Counted from the first letter of the stretch, positions 37,295 to 46,707 are shown. The stretch is 56,096 nt of DNA from Candidatus Companilactobacillus pullicola (GCA_019116025.1 DXCM01000017.1:1-56096); one strand, 5' to 3'. Notes: a model not told the origin generated them from the letters alone. A program made the numbers and translations.

Positions 37295-37393
37295 TCAATT
37301 GAGTGGTATTAGACATGTCGAAAAAGTATAGTAATTTTTGTCAATTACTACACAACAACATGATTTAGTGTTTTCTAAATTAAAATTCAACAT
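37295..37393 (-). CDS. Cysteine-codon leader peptide, 32 residues
   Basis: The small reading frame starts at ATG 37393, 7 nt after a perfect AGGAGG, and encodes MLNFNLENTKSCCCVVIDKN followed by YYTFSTCLIPLN, ending at TGA 37297-37295. Codons 12-14 are three TGT in a row (37360-37352), and a fourth Cys codon comes later. It lies between a promoter and an intrinsic terminator at the head of the cysteine operon. By analogy with amino acid leader peptides, ribosome stalling at the Cys run when charged tRNA-Cys is scarce would prevent the terminator from forming. I could not define the antiterminator with confidence. Confidence 0.8.
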   Translation of the reverse strand: MLNFNLENTKSCCCVVIDKNYYTFSTCLIPLN

Positions 37394-37424
37394 GTCAAAT
37401 TCCTCCTGCAATTAAGATGTCTCA

Positions 37425-37453
37425 AATTTACAATTAAAAAAATAATTAGTCAA
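37425..37453 (-). promoter_or_regulatory. Promoter of the cysteine operon
   Basis: On the minus strand TTGACT (37453-37448) and TAAATT (37430-37425) are 17 nt apart. The -35 begins three bases after the stop of the preceding gene. The transcript would start near 37418 and include the leader peptide and attenuator. Confidence 0.7.
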
Positions 37454-37456
37454 GCT

Positions 37457-37918
37457 TTATTTCTTTTTTTCTGTATAAATCGAAAGTGATTCGAATTCCA
37501 AATATGACGCTAAAGTCAATGATATCATCAATAAGAAGACTAACCAGCCAAGCGTACGACCAAGAATTAAATTCAAGGGTAGGAAGCGTGCAATGAGATA
37601 AATGCTTAACATTGATAACCAAAAATCAACAAAAAGATTAGCACCGATTACTAATTTGTTACGCTCGAGAACAAAGAAACGAAGCAGATCCTTTAGGATT
37701 TTTCGAGTTGAGCTACGGTACATGATCAAAACAGGACGTTGAGCAATGACCTTAACAGCAAACATACCAAAAGCTCCCACGACTCCACCAACAACGATTC
37801 TCCAAGTCAAAGCATGTAGTACCAATGAGTTATACGATACGCCAATAATCGATAAGCAAAGGATATAAGGGATGATGAAAAAGAATAGATAGATGATGGA
37901 AATTTTTTTATTAGACAT
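37457..37918 (-). CDS. Membrane protein of unknown function
   Basis: The 153-residue protein starts at ATG 37918, which has GGGAG upstream; an upstream ATG at 37990 lacks a site. It has four predicted transmembrane segments: about 6-28, 38-58, 90-115 and 118-142. A basic stretch (IAQRPVLIMYRSSTRK) lies between helices two and three. I do not recognise a family. It is divergent from the CNNM/CBS gene. Confidence 0.65.
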   Translation of the reverse strand: MSNKKISIIYLFFFIIPYILCLSIIGVSYNSLVLHALTWRIVVGGVVGAFGMFAVKVIAQRPVLIMYRSSTRKILKDLLRFFVLERNKLVIGANLFVDFWLSMLSIYLIARFLPLNLILGRTLGWLVFLLMISLTLASYLEFESLSIYTEKKK

Positions 37919-38047
37919 TTTTGATTTCTCCCTATATAATGATGTTCTTATTCTAACATGAAAAAGCTTTATTGTTGAATACATAAACACCTGTTATAAT
38001 TGTTTTGTTTATGTTCAAGTTTAGAAATGAAAGTGAGTGCGAGTTAA

Positions 38048-39403
38048 ATGAGTGGTGACTCTTCTGGAGCGTCGCTTTCCGGGCAGCTGATTTTAATAAT
38101 AGTTTTGACATTATTAAATGCTTTTTTTGCAGCAGGCGAAATGGCGATAGTTTCTGTTAATAAGACCTCTGTTGAGGAAAAAGCAAAGAGCGATAATAAA
38201 CGAGCTCAGAAAATATTACAGGCGATTAATAATCCCAATAAGTTCCTATCTACGATCCAAGTAGCTATTACTTTAGCAGGCTTCTTGTCATCAGCTAGTG
38301 CGGCAACTACTTTAAGTACAAGGGTAGAATCTTTGATTGGTACATTTCCAGGCAGTCACGAGATTTCAATTATCATTATAACGATAATTTTATCTTTTAT
38401 TACTTTAGTTTTCGGAGAATTGTATCCGAAACGAGTAGCGTTACAAAAGCCTTACGAGGTAGCCAGTTTTACTGAACCTTTTATAAGATTTGTTGGAAAA
38501 ATTTTACGTCCATTCGTATGGTTACTAGATAAAACCATCAATATGTTGACGAAAATTACTCCGATAGATTTCAGTCAAAAAGACGATCCTATCACTAGAA
38601 ATGAAATGATTGCGACCTTACGTAAGTCACGTAATAGTGGAACGATTAATTCTGATGAGTATCAGATGTTACAAGGAATCATTCGTTTTGGCGATAAGAC
38701 GGCGCGTGAAATCATGACGCCAAGAACAGATACATTCATGATTGATATCAATAATCCGGTCGATGAAAATATTGACGCAATTTTAAATCAACCTTATTCC
38801 CGAATTCCACTATACGGTGGCGACAAGGATAATGTTATCGGAATCGTTCACATCAAGGATCTTTTGAAAAGGTCGCGTGAAGTTGGTTTTGAGAATATTA
38901 ATTTGAAATCACTTATGAAAGAACCACTGTTTGTTCCTGAAGCAACTAATATTGATGCTTTACTGTTAAAGATGCGTAGTACACAGACTCAGATTGCTAT
39001 GGTAGTTGATGAATATGGAGGAATTGTTGGTTTAGCTACGATTGAAGATATCTTGGAAGAGATCGTTGGTGAAATTGATGATGAATATGATCCCGTAACA
39101 AAGAATTTCCAACGTCTAGGTGCCAATAAGTTCTCTGTTATTGGTTTAATGACAATTGAGGATTTTGACGAATTATTTGAAGAAGAAATTCAAGTAGAAG
39201 ATGTTGATACGATTGCAGGTTATCTAATCATGAATATTGGTGAGATTCCTGATCCTAAACATCCCAAATCATTTGAGTTAAAAGATGGAACAGTTATTAC
39301 ATCTGGCGAACTAAGTGGTTCAAGAATTGAAAATGTTATTGTAACTGTGCCAGACAGTAAGTTGAAAGCCGTTACTACAAACATGTTCAAAAAGAAATAC
39401 TAA
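38048..39403 (+). CDS. CNNM-domain/CBS-pair membrane protein (HlyC/CorC family)
   Basis: The 451-residue protein has an N-terminal DUF21/CNNM transmembrane domain (about 10-190, with NAFFAAGEMAIVSVN and FGELYPKRVALQKP), two CBS domains (about 215-335; IMTPRTDTFMID and VVDEYGGIVGLATIEDILEEIVGEI) and a C-terminal CorC_HlyC transporter-associated domain (about 350-430). Such proteins are linked to Mg2+ export or homeostasis. The start has a weak site, GAAAGTGAG. Confidence 0.9.
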   Translation: MSGDSSGASLSGQLILIIVLTLLNAFFAAGEMAIVSVNKTSVEEKAKSDNKRAQKILQAINNPNKFLSTIQVAITLAGFLSSASAATTLSTRVESLIGTFPGSHEISIIIITIILSFITLVFGELYPKRVALQKPYEVASFTEPFIRFVGKILRPFVWLLDKTINMLTKITPIDFSQKDDPITRNEMIATLRKSRNSGTINSDEYQMLQGIIRFGDKTAREIMTPRTDTFMIDINNPVDENIDAILNQPYSRIPLYGGDKDNVIGIVHIKDLLKRSREVGFENINLKSLMKEPLFVPEATNIDALLLKMRSTQTQIAMVVDEYGGIVGLATIEDILEEIVGEIDDEYDPVTKNFQRLGANKFSVIGLMTIEDFDELFEEEIQVEDVDTIAGYLIMNIGEIPDPKHPKSFELKDGTVITSGELSGSRIENVIVTVPDSKLKAVTTNMFKKKY

Positions 39404-39496
39404 CTGTATTTCTTTTTTTTCGATGAAAAATTATAATTATAAGTATGTATGGAGGAAAAGGTACACAAGGCAGATTGTTTTGTGTGTTGATAAAAT

Positions 39497-41074
39497 ATGG
39501 ATCAAAAACAATTAGAACAAGAAGTAAATAAACGTAGAACCTTTGCTATCATCTCTCACCCGGATGCTGGTAAGACAACTATTACTGAACAAATGCTTTA
39601 TTTTGGTGGGGTTATCCGTTCAGCAGGTACTGTTAAAGCTAAGAAGTCTGGTCAATTTGCAACTAGTGACTGGATGGAAATTGAAAAGAAACGTGGAATC
39701 TCTGTTACCAGTTCCGTAATGCAATTTCATTATCACGATAAGGATATTAATATTCTGGATACACCAGGACATGAGGATTTCTCTGAAGATACTTATCGTA
39801 CTTTGATGGCTGTTGATGCTGCTGTCATGGTAATTGACTCTGCCAAAGGTATCGAACCTCAAACTAAGAAATTGTTTAAGGTTGTTAAAAAACGTGGTAT
39901 TCCTATCTTCACATTTATGAACAAGTTGGACCGTGATGGTCGTGATCCACTTGATCTGATTGCTGAACTAGAAGATCTTTTGAATATTGAAGGGGTCGCT
40001 ATGAACTGGCCTATCGGTATGGGTAAGGAACTCAAGGGACTTTACGATATGCGTAACAGCCGTTTGGAACTCTACAGAAAAGACGGCGATGATCGTTTCT
40101 TGCCATTGAATGAAGAAGGTAAATTGGCTGAGCATAACCCAATTGAAGAAGAGGGCGTGTATGAACAAGCTCTTGGTGAAGTTGATTTGATCAAGGAAGC
40201 CGGTAATACATTCGATCTTGATAAGATTCTTGCCGGTGATCAAACTCCTGTCTTCTTTGGTTCAGCGTTGACTAATTTCGGTGTTGAAACATTTTTGAAC
40301 ACATTCTTAGATCTAGCTCCAGCTCCAAGTGTTCACAAAGAAAATGACAGTGATGAAGTCGTTAAACCAGATGACCCAGAGTTTTCTGGCTTTGTCTTCA
40401 AGATCCAAGCTAATATGAATCCTAATCACCGTGATAGAATTGCTTTCGTGAGAATTTGTTCTGGCGAATTCGTTCGTGGAATGGATGTTAAATTACAAAG
40501 AACTGGCAAAGTTATGCGTTTGAACAATGCTACTGAATTCATGTCAGATCAAAGAGAAACAGTTAAGACTGCCGTTGCTGGTGATATCGTTGGTTTGTAC
40601 GATACCGGTAATTTCCAAATTGGCGATACAATTTACACTGGTAAGAAAGCAATTCAATTTGAAGATTTACCACAATTTACACCAGAAATGTTCATGGAAG
40701 TTCAAGCTAAGAACGTTATGAAACAGAAGTCATTCCATAAAGGGATGCAACAACTAGTTCAAGAAGGTGCTGTTCAGTTGTATAAGAAATATACGACTAA
40801 CGATTATATCTTAGGTGCCGTTGGTCAACTTCAATTTGAAGTTTTCCAATTTAGAATGAAGAACGAGTATAATAGTGACGTAGTAATGAAGCCAATTGGT
40901 TCTAGAATTGCTAGATGGGTCGATCCAGAACAATTAGATCCATCAATGTCATCAACTAGAAATATGTTAGTGAGAGACATGGATGATCAACCACTATTCC
41001 TCTTTGAAAATAAGTTTGCTGAAAATTGGTTTGCTAATAAGTATCCAAATGTTAAGTTAACTTCAAAATTATAA
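39497..41074 (+). CDS. prfC: Peptide chain release factor 3
   Basis: This translational GTPase recycles RF1/RF2 from the ribosome. The 525 residues match RF3 length. The G motifs are SHPDAGKTT (G1, about 20-28), RGISVTSS (G2), [14 protein letters not shown] (G3) and NKLDRDG (G4). The C-terminal domain III includes [19 protein letters not shown]. It is monocistronic with its own terminator. Confidence 0.96.
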   Translation: MDQKQLEQEVNKRRTFAIISHPDAGKTTITEQMLYFGGVIRSAGTVKAKKSGQFATSDWMEIEKKRGISVTSSVMQFHYHDKDINILDTPGHEDFSEDTYRTLMAVDAAVMVIDSAKGIEPQTKKLFKVVKKRGIPIFTFMNKLDRDGRDPLDLIAELEDLLNIEGVAMNWPIGMGKELKGLYDMRNSRLELYRKDGDDRFLPLNEEGKLAEHNPIEEEGVYEQALGEVDLIKEAGNTFDLDKILAGDQTPVFFGSALTNFGVETFLNTFLDLAPAPSVHKENDSDEVVKPDDPEFSGFVFKIQANMNPNHRDRIAFVRICSGEFVRGMDVKLQRTGKVMRLNNATEFMSDQRETVKTAVAGDIVGLYDTGNFQIGDTIYTGKKAIQFEDLPQFTPEMFMEVQAKNVMKQKSFHKGMQQLVQEGAVQLYKKYTTNDYILGAVGQLQFEVFQFRMKNEYNSDVVMKPIGSRIARWVDPEQLDPSMSSTRNMLVRDMDDQPLFLFENKFAENWFANKYPNVKLTSKL

Positions 41075-41075
41075 G

Positions 41076-41100
41076 AAATCGCTGAATGGCGGTTTTTTTT
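41076..41100 (+). terminator. Terminator of prfC
   Basis: AATCGC and GCGGTT pair around a short loop, followed by eight Ts. Confidence 0.8.
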
Positions 41101-41469
41101 ATTGTAAAATTTTTATGGTAGTGTAAAAAATCACATATAAAGGAGGCCGGTGACAAAGCCTGGATAGCGTACAAACAGGGGATTACTCTCGTTATTTTTT
41201 TAAAAATTAATTTGGCTACCAATGAGTTTATTCAATTGAACATTTCATTTTTATGGAATTTGTTATCCAATTTCTTTTGGAAAAGATGTAATTGGTTTAT
41301 TTGGCATAAAGAAGTCTTAAATTTCTTAAGATTTTCTTAATGTCAAGTGACAAAAAATTACAATTTATTTTCGAATGTTTAATTCTTGTTACAAAATCCG
41401 GGTTTTATTGAAACTAATTTTTGTAAATAGTAGTCTATAACTAGATTATTTATTAAGGGGAAACATTCT
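41101..41469 (+). other. Long 5' region of the glucosaminidase gene
   Basis: Most of it is AT-rich with no reading frame. A block at 41135-41197, containing AAAGGAGGCCGGTGACAAAG and CAGGGGATTACTCTCG, is clearly richer in G and C. GGTAG near 41116 could pair with CTACC near 41212 to enclose it. The block may be a structured leader or a small RNA. I could not assign it to a riboswitch class, and no clear promoter is visible near the gene. Confidence 0.4.
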
Positions 41470-42477
41470 ATGTCTAAAAAAAATCTAATTACAAGTGCCT
41501 TGGTACTTGGAACATTGGCTGCAACCGCTACACCTTCTGTAGTTTCAGCTGCTACAACCGATGCGGATTCTACAGCATCTGACACAAATACAGAACAAGT
41601 AAATAACAAATCACAAGATAATAAAGAAAACGTCATTGCTGGCGCTGACGTAAAAAAAGCTGATACAACTGTTGCTAACTCATCAATTGTGCAAGCTGCT
41701 AGTGAATCACCATATGCAGCAGCACGAGCAACTGCAATTGTACAAGCTGCTTCAGGTTTATCATCTTCACAACAACAAGCTTTCTTAAATGAAGCTGTTC
41801 CAATGGCTCAAAAAGCTGCTGCAAAGTATAACCTTTATACATCAGTAATGTTGGCACAAGCTATTCTAGAAAGTGGTTGGGGAGCTTCAACATTAGCTAC
41901 TCAAGGTCATAACTTGTTTGGTATTAAGGGTGACTATAACGGCGCTTATGTAACAATGCCTACATCTGAATACAGTGTTTCAAAGGGTTGGTATACAATC
42001 TATGCTAACTTCAGAAAATATCCTAGTTACTATGAATCATTCTTAGACAATGGTGACAAACTTCGTAATGGTGTTTCATGGAACTCAAGTTATTACAAGG
42101 GTACATGGAAAGAAAATACAAGTTCATACAAAGATGCTACTGCATGGCTACAAGGTAGATATGCAACAGCTCCTAACTATGCATCTTCATTGAATAACAT
42201 CATTGCAACTTACAACTTGACTAAGTATGATGGTTCTGCTGAAACAAACAGTGGTTCACAAAGTGATCAAAAGGGTGTTATTACTGTTAAGAATAGTGCC
42301 AGTCCTTATGTAAGATTACTTGCTTTACAAAGTGATGGTACATTCTCACTAATTACTAATCGTGCTTTGGGTAACAACACACCATGGCAAACAGATCAAA
42401 CTAAAGTTCTTAATGGTCACACATATTATCGTGTTGCTACTAACGAATGGGTACAAGACACATACGTTGTTAAATAG
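41470..42477 (+). CDS. Secreted N-acetylglucosaminidase with SLAP-like wall-binding domain
   Basis: The 335-residue precursor has a signal peptide (about 1-28, ending VVSAA), a Ser/Thr/Asn/Asp-rich linker (about 30-80), a glucosaminidase domain (about 100-255) with YTSVMLAQAILESGWG bearing the catalytic Glu, and LFGIKGDYNG, and a C-terminal module (about 270-335, SPYVRLLALQ...YYRVATNEWV) that matches the modules in the 3D-domain protein at 6038. It cuts peptidoglycan glycan strands, for growth or separation. AAGGGG precedes the start. Confidence 0.9.
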   Translation: MSKKNLITSALVLGTLAATATPSVVSAATTDADSTASDTNTEQVNNKSQDNKENVIAGADVKKADTTVANSSIVQAASESPYAAARATAIVQAASGLSSSQQQAFLNEAVPMAQKAAAKYNLYTSVMLAQAILESGWGASTLATQGHNLFGIKGDYNGAYVTMPTSEYSVSKGWYTIYANFRKYPSYYESFLDNGDKLRNGVSWNSSYYKGTWKENTSSYKDATAWLQGRYATAPNYASSLNNIIATYNLTKYDGSAETNSGSQSDQKGVITVKNSASPYVRLLALQSDGTFSLITNRALGNNTPWQTDQTKVLNGHTYYRVATNEWVQDTYVVK

Positions 42478-42499
42478 ATTTTTATTTTATAATTTCGGA

Positions 42500-42527
42500 C
42501 ATCCTTTTATGAGGGTGTCTTTTTTAT
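42500..42527 (+). terminator. Terminator of the glucosaminidase gene
   Basis: GACATCC pairs with GGGTGTC (one G-U pair), followed by six Ts. Confidence 0.85.
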
Positions 42528-42562
42528 TGGATGGATGGTGGGTGATGGATGTGCTTAAGGTG

Positions 42563-42730
42563 CCGTCCTCCACAACAAGAAAATTTGGCCGGAACGCCAT
42601 GGGCACGACTTTAAGCTAATAATTTTGCACTTGGTGCAAAATCATGGATCTTAGAGTTCGGCCTTTACCTAGGCAATAAATTGCCAAGGTAAATTTCATG
42701 GCTGGGCCAATTTTCTTGTTGCTCCGGACT
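42563..42730 (+). repeat. Family A/B structured repeat, type B, divergent arms
   Basis: Ends CCGTCCTCCAC and GCTCCGGACT are standard, but the arms are CAACAAGAAAATTTGGCC paired with GGCCAATTTTCTTGTTG. P2 is GCCATG/CATGGC, the AT hairpin is ATTTTGCAC/GTGCAAAAT, and the last hairpin is TTTACCTaGGCAAT with ATTGCCAAGGTAAA. All four differ in sequence from other copies but keep pairing. Confidence 0.9.
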
Positions 42731-42997
42731 AAATCCAGCTTTGTTTTTTAGTTTGAGAAAAATGTTTGATTCATTATCTTTCCATTTGAAAATGGTTGTA
42801 ATATCGTCAATGTCCATTTATTTCAGACCAATAAATATTTTTCCATCTTTCAAAATTATCAGTGATAAAGAGAAGCATCCATACTCATCAATATAATATT
42901 GGTTATGTCGACATTCCTTTTTGATTCAAAAGTAATTTTTAAACAGAAAAGATACTGGATTAAATACTTTTCAAGTCATACAACAGAAGAACTCTTT

Positions 42998-43170
42998 AGT
43001 CCGGAGCAAAAACTGGGAATGCGTTCAGCTATGAAATTATTGTTATCGGCTTTGCCGATTACAATAAGGCCGACTTTTGAAATCCATTATTTTGCACGAA
43101 GTGTAAAATAATTAGTTCAAAATCGCGCCCATAGCGTTCCAACAGCATTCCCAGTTTTTGTGGAGGACGG
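42998..43170 (-). repeat. Family A/B structured repeat, type B
   Basis: Same as 11075-11247 except that the outer arms read AAAAACTGGGAATGC/GCATTCCCAGTTTTT: both sides of one base pair have changed together. It is convergent with 42563-42730. Its left end is 96 nt before the alanine dehydrogenase start, so that gene's promoter must be inside or just after it. Confidence 0.88.
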
Positions 43171-43266
43171 CAATTTTACACTATCCCAGCTTTCTTTGTG
43201 GAAAAGTTGTTTATATGATATGGTATATTATATTGATAATTATTTCACAAAAAGGAGGCTATTTTT

Positions 43267-44391
43267 ATGCAAATTGGTATACCTAGAGAACTAAAGAATC
43301 GAGAGGAACGTGTGGGTGCTGATCCCAATGGAGTTTCTGAATTAGTTAATTCCGGTCACACGGTTATTGTTGAAGAGGACGCGGGACTGGGCTCGGGTTA
43401 CACCAATCAGCAGTATATTAATGCAGGGGCACAAATTGGTGCAGTTGGAGACGTTTGGAATTCAGAAATGATCATTAAAGTTAAGGAACCGATTGAATCT
43501 GAATATCAATACTTTAAACCGGATCAAATAATTTATACGTATTTACATTTAGCCGCAAATGAGAGATTAACAGCTGAATTATTAAAGAAAAATGTTACTG
43601 GAGTTGCCTACGAGACTATGGTTGGACCCAAAGGTGATTTGCCATTACTATTTCCAATGAGTGAAATTGCTGGTCGAATGGCAGTACAAGTGGGAGCTCA
43701 CTTTTTGGAAGAACCACATCAGGGTAAGGGATTACTTTTAAGTGGTGTTCCGGGTGTTAGAAAGGGTAAGGTCACTATTATCGGTGGTGGTACGGTAGGT
43801 ATGAACGCCGCACAGATTGCTATCGGTATGGGCGCTGACGTTACGATTTTAGATATTAATGCCAATCGTTTAGCTGAGTTAGAAAGAATTTTTAATGGTA
43901 AGATTCATACCTTGATGTCGAACCAACAGAATATTGCTAAAAGTGTTAAGGAAGCTGATTTAGTGGTGGGAGCGGTACTTATTCCTGGTGCGGTCACTCC
44001 TAAATTGGTTACTGAGGACATGATAAAATCGATGGAACCGGGATCGGTTGTTGTTGATATTCCGATTGATCAGGGTGGATTGTTTGAAACTAGTATTAAA
44101 GCAACGACCCATGATGATCCGGTATATCTATCTTATGGCGTGGTTCACTACACGGTTGCTAATATTCCCGGTGCAGTACCACGAACAGCTACTGAAGCGT
44201 TATCCAGTCAAACGATGCCGTACGCAGTCAAGATTGCTAATGAAGGAATCGTAAACGCCTGTGCTAACAAGACAATTGCTACAGGAGTTAATACTTATCA
44301 TGGTTCATTAACTGAAGCAGCGGTTGCCGACAGTTTGAAAATGCCATTTGCTGATTTAAGAGAAATATTATTAAAACCAGAGTTTAGTTAG
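43267..44391 (+). CDS. ald: Alanine dehydrogenase
   Basis: The enzyme interconverts L-alanine and pyruvate plus ammonia with NAD. The 374-residue protein starts MQIGIPRELKNREERVG, with substrate-binding Arg15 and later Lys in MIIKVKEP, His in TYLHLAANE, and an NAD site VTIIGGGTVGMNAAQIAIGMGADVTILD (about 172-199). AAAGGAGG precedes the start. It is monocistronic with a terminator. Confidence 0.95.
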   Translation: MQIGIPRELKNREERVGADPNGVSELVNSGHTVIVEEDAGLGSGYTNQQYINAGAQIGAVGDVWNSEMIIKVKEPIESEYQYFKPDQIIYTYLHLAANERLTAELLKKNVTGVAYETMVGPKGDLPLLFPMSEIAGRMAVQVGAHFLEEPHQGKGLLLSGVPGVRKGKVTIIGGGTVGMNAAQIAIGMGADVTILDINANRLAELERIFNGKIHTLMSNQQNIAKSVKEADLVVGAVLIPGAVTPKLVTEDMIKSMEPGSVVVDIPIDQGGLFETSIKATTHDDPVYLSYGVVHYTVANIPGAVPRTATEALSSQTMPYAVKIANEGIVNACANKTIATGVNTYHGSLTEAAVADSLKMPFADLREILLKPEFS

Positions 44392-44400
44392 TCAAAATTT

Positions 44401-44454
44401 AATCACTTCATGATTGTGGGAGGTTGTCCCAACAATTGTGAAGTGATTTTTTTT
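44401..44454 (+). terminator. Terminator of ald
   Basis: AATCACTTCA and TGAAGTGATT form the outer stem, with TTG/CAA and GGGA/TCCC inside, followed by Ts. Confidence 0.88.
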
Positions 44455-44535
44455 GCCAAAATTGATATTATTTATTGTGCCAAAAGGCCGATTTTATTAT
44501 GATATTTAGATGAGTTTAATTAAGAGAGTGATTTG

Positions 44536-45873
44536 ATGAAAACAAAATTAACTTGGAGAAATTTATTCTTCATTGGTTCAATGTTATTTGGACTGTTCTT
44601 TGGAGCTGGAAATCTGATTTTTCCAGTTTTTCTAGGCCAGCAAGCCGGGAGCAATGTTGGCTGGGCTATTATTGGCCTTTTGATCACAGGAGTGGGGTTA
44701 CCGCTTTTAGGTGTTGCTAGTATGGGGATTACAGCCAGTAACAGTGTCTTTGATTTAGCAGGTAAAGTTAATCGGCCGTTTGCTTATATTTTTACAATTT
44801 TACTTTATATAACTATGGGACCGTTATTTGCGATTCCACGGTTGGCGACGATTTCATTTCAATTAGGAATTGCACCATTTGTTGATAAGGATCATCAGAG
44901 TTTAGTGTTGTTGATCTTTTCAGCAATATTCTTTGGAGTAACTTGGCTGTTGGCACGAAAACCTAGTAAGTTGATGACTTATGTCGGTAAGTGGTTAACA
45001 CCAATTTTTCTAGTGTTATTAGGGATCTTGATCGTAACAGCGTTCGTAAAACCGATGGGAAATTTACATGCGATTCCTCAAAATGAGTACGCAGTAAGTC
45101 CAGTTCTGACAGGATTCACTGAAGGATACAATACGATGGATGCTTTGGCTTCGTTAGCTTTTGGAGTTGTGGTAATTGATACGATCAAGTCGCTTGGAAT
45201 TACACATCCTGGACAAATTGCTAAAGATACAATCAAATCAGGTTTGATCAGTGTTGTGATCATGGGTGTAATCTATGGATTCTTAGCTTTGATTGGAACG
45301 ATGAGTGTAGCTAAATTGCCATTGGCTTCTAATGGAGGCGTAACTCTGGCACAAGTCTTCAATTATTACTTCGGTTCTTTTGGTAGTTTGTTGTTGGCCT
45401 TAATTGCCATTATTGCATGTTTGAAAACCTCAATTGGATTGACAACTGCTTTTGGCGAAACTGCTGAAGAGATGTTTCCTAAATTTAAATATCAGATTAC
45501 TTTAATTGTTGTTGGTGTGATTTCATTTTTGATTGCCAACATCGGTTTAACAAGGTTGATCAATTATTCGACACCTGTTTTGATGTTCCTTTATCCTCTA
45601 GCCATCGTTTTGATTATTGTGGCAGTTTTAACACCATTGATTGGTGAATCGAGATGGATCTTTGGTATGACAACTTTATTTACAATTATCCCATCGTTAT
45701 TTGCGGGGGTGGATGCTTTACCAGAAACTTTGAAAAACGTTAGTTTTATTCAAACTGTATTACATTGGAATAGTTATTTACCACTAGCTTCATTAGGATT
45801 GGGTTGGGTAATTCCAGCTCTAGTTGGATTAATAATTGGCTTTATAGTGAATAAATATCAGGAGAAAAATTAA
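44536..45873 (+). CDS. brnQ: Branched-chain amino acid transporter
   Basis: The 445-residue membrane protein of the LIVCS family, with about 12 transmembrane segments, begins WRNLFFIGSMLFGLFFGAGNLIFPVFLG, the conserved first helices of BrnQ, and contains GVVVIDTIKSLG. It imports Leu/Ile/Val with Na+ or H+. The start is the ATG at 44536 following GAGAGTG; a TTG one codon before is not needed. Its stop overlaps the next gene (TAATG). Confidence 0.93.
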   Translation: MKTKLTWRNLFFIGSMLFGLFFGAGNLIFPVFLGQQAGSNVGWAIIGLLITGVGLPLLGVASMGITASNSVFDLAGKVNRPFAYIFTILLYITMGPLFAIPRLATISFQLGIAPFVDKDHQSLVLLIFSAIFFGVTWLLARKPSKLMTYVGKWLTPIFLVLLGILIVTAFVKPMGNLHAIPQNEYAVSPVLTGFTEGYNTMDALASLAFGVVVIDTIKSLGITHPGQIAKDTIKSGLISVVIMGVIYGFLALIGTMSVAKLPLASNGGVTLAQVFNYYFGSFGSLLLALIAIIACLKTSIGLTTAFGETAEEMFPKFKYQITLIVVGVISFLIANIGLTRLINYSTPVLMFLYPLAIVLIIVAVLTPLIGESRWIFGMTTLFTIIPSLFAGVDALPETLKNVSFIQTVLHWNSYLPLASLGLGWVIPALVGLIIGFIVNKYQEKN

Positions 45874-46622
45874 TGAAATATATCTTTGACGTTGATGGAA
45901 CTTTGAGTTTTGATGGTGAAACAATTGCTCCAGTGATCAATTCCGCTATTGACGATTTGATTGCGGCAGGGAATGAAGTTATTTTTGCTTCGGCACGACC
46001 AATCAGAGATCTTTTACCAATGATTCCTACCTTTACGAATCAAAAATTAATTGGCGCTAATGGTGCCATGATTTCAATAGATCAAAAAGTTAGAGTAATT
46101 TCCAAAATAGACCTTGAGTACTATGATTTCTTAAAAGAGTTGATTAATGAATTTCAGTTAGATTATATAGTCGATGGTAGTTGGAATTATTCATCTAGAA
46201 TTACTCAAGAAAGTTTTATTGAAAAAATGATTGATCCCAAAAATTTAGCTAAACAGGTTGCTCTGGAGGAAATTGTTGAACCGATTAAAACAATTTTTGT
46301 TAATTTGGATAACTCTTTGCAGGAAAAGTTAATGACCCTTATTAAGGAAAAGACGACTCTGAATCCTATTGGTTTGGCTGGTGAGGGAACAGTTGATATT
46401 ACATCACAGAATATTAACAAAGCCTATACTTTGGACTATTTACAAGTTGATAAATTCATAGCCTTTGGTAATGATCGCAATGATTTGGAAATGTTAGGTG
46501 AAGCTCAACAGAGTGTTTGGATTAATAGTAAGCCGTCACTGTTGAATTTTGGTAAAAAAGCAGACGTTATTTGTGAAGCTAATAGTGAAAAAGTAGCACA
46601 ACTTATTAAAAGTTTTATTTAA
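45873..46622 (+). CDS. HAD-superfamily (Cof-type) phosphatase
   Basis: The 249-residue protein has motif I FDVDGTLSFDG (Asp nucleophile and acid), motif II FASARPIRD, a C2 cap in the middle and motif IV FGNDRNDLEML near 203. Members remove phosphate from sugar phosphates, flavin phosphate or similar. The start shares a base with the brnQ stop, so the two are coupled, although no functional link is evident. Confidence 0.9.
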   Translation: MKYIFDVDGTLSFDGETIAPVINSAIDDLIAAGNEVIFASARPIRDLLPMIPTFTNQKLIGANGAMISIDQKVRVISKIDLEYYDFLKELINEFQLDYIVDGSWNYSSRITQESFIEKMIDPKNLAKQVALEEIVEPIKTIFVNLDNSLQEKLMTLIKEKTTLNPIGLAGEGTVDITSQNINKAYTLDYLQVDKFIAFGNDRNDLEMLGEAQQSVWINSKPSLLNFGKKADVICEANSEKVAQLIKSFI

Positions 46623-46630
46623 TTTACATT

Positions 46631-46678
46631 GATAATCAATATAGACATATTGTTTATCGATATGCAAAATGCTAAAAT
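46631..46678 (+). promoter_or_regulatory. Promoter with inverted-repeat operator for the DUF2975/XRE pair
   Basis: GATAATCAATAT (46631-46642) and ATATTGTTTATC (46647-46658) form a 12-bp inverted repeat with one mismatch and a four-base centre. It overlaps the -35 TTGTTT (46650-46655). The -10 TAAAAT follows after 17 nt (46673-46678). The XRE protein encoded at the end of the operon is the natural candidate to bind it. Confidence 0.65.
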
Positions 46679-46707
46679 ACCATTAATAATTGATGGGAGA
46701 TTTTAGC

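Noticed and set aside
42899..43111. Plus-strand frame of 70 codons
   Set aside because: It lies across the flank and body of a type B repeat, without a ribosome site or recognisable protein features.
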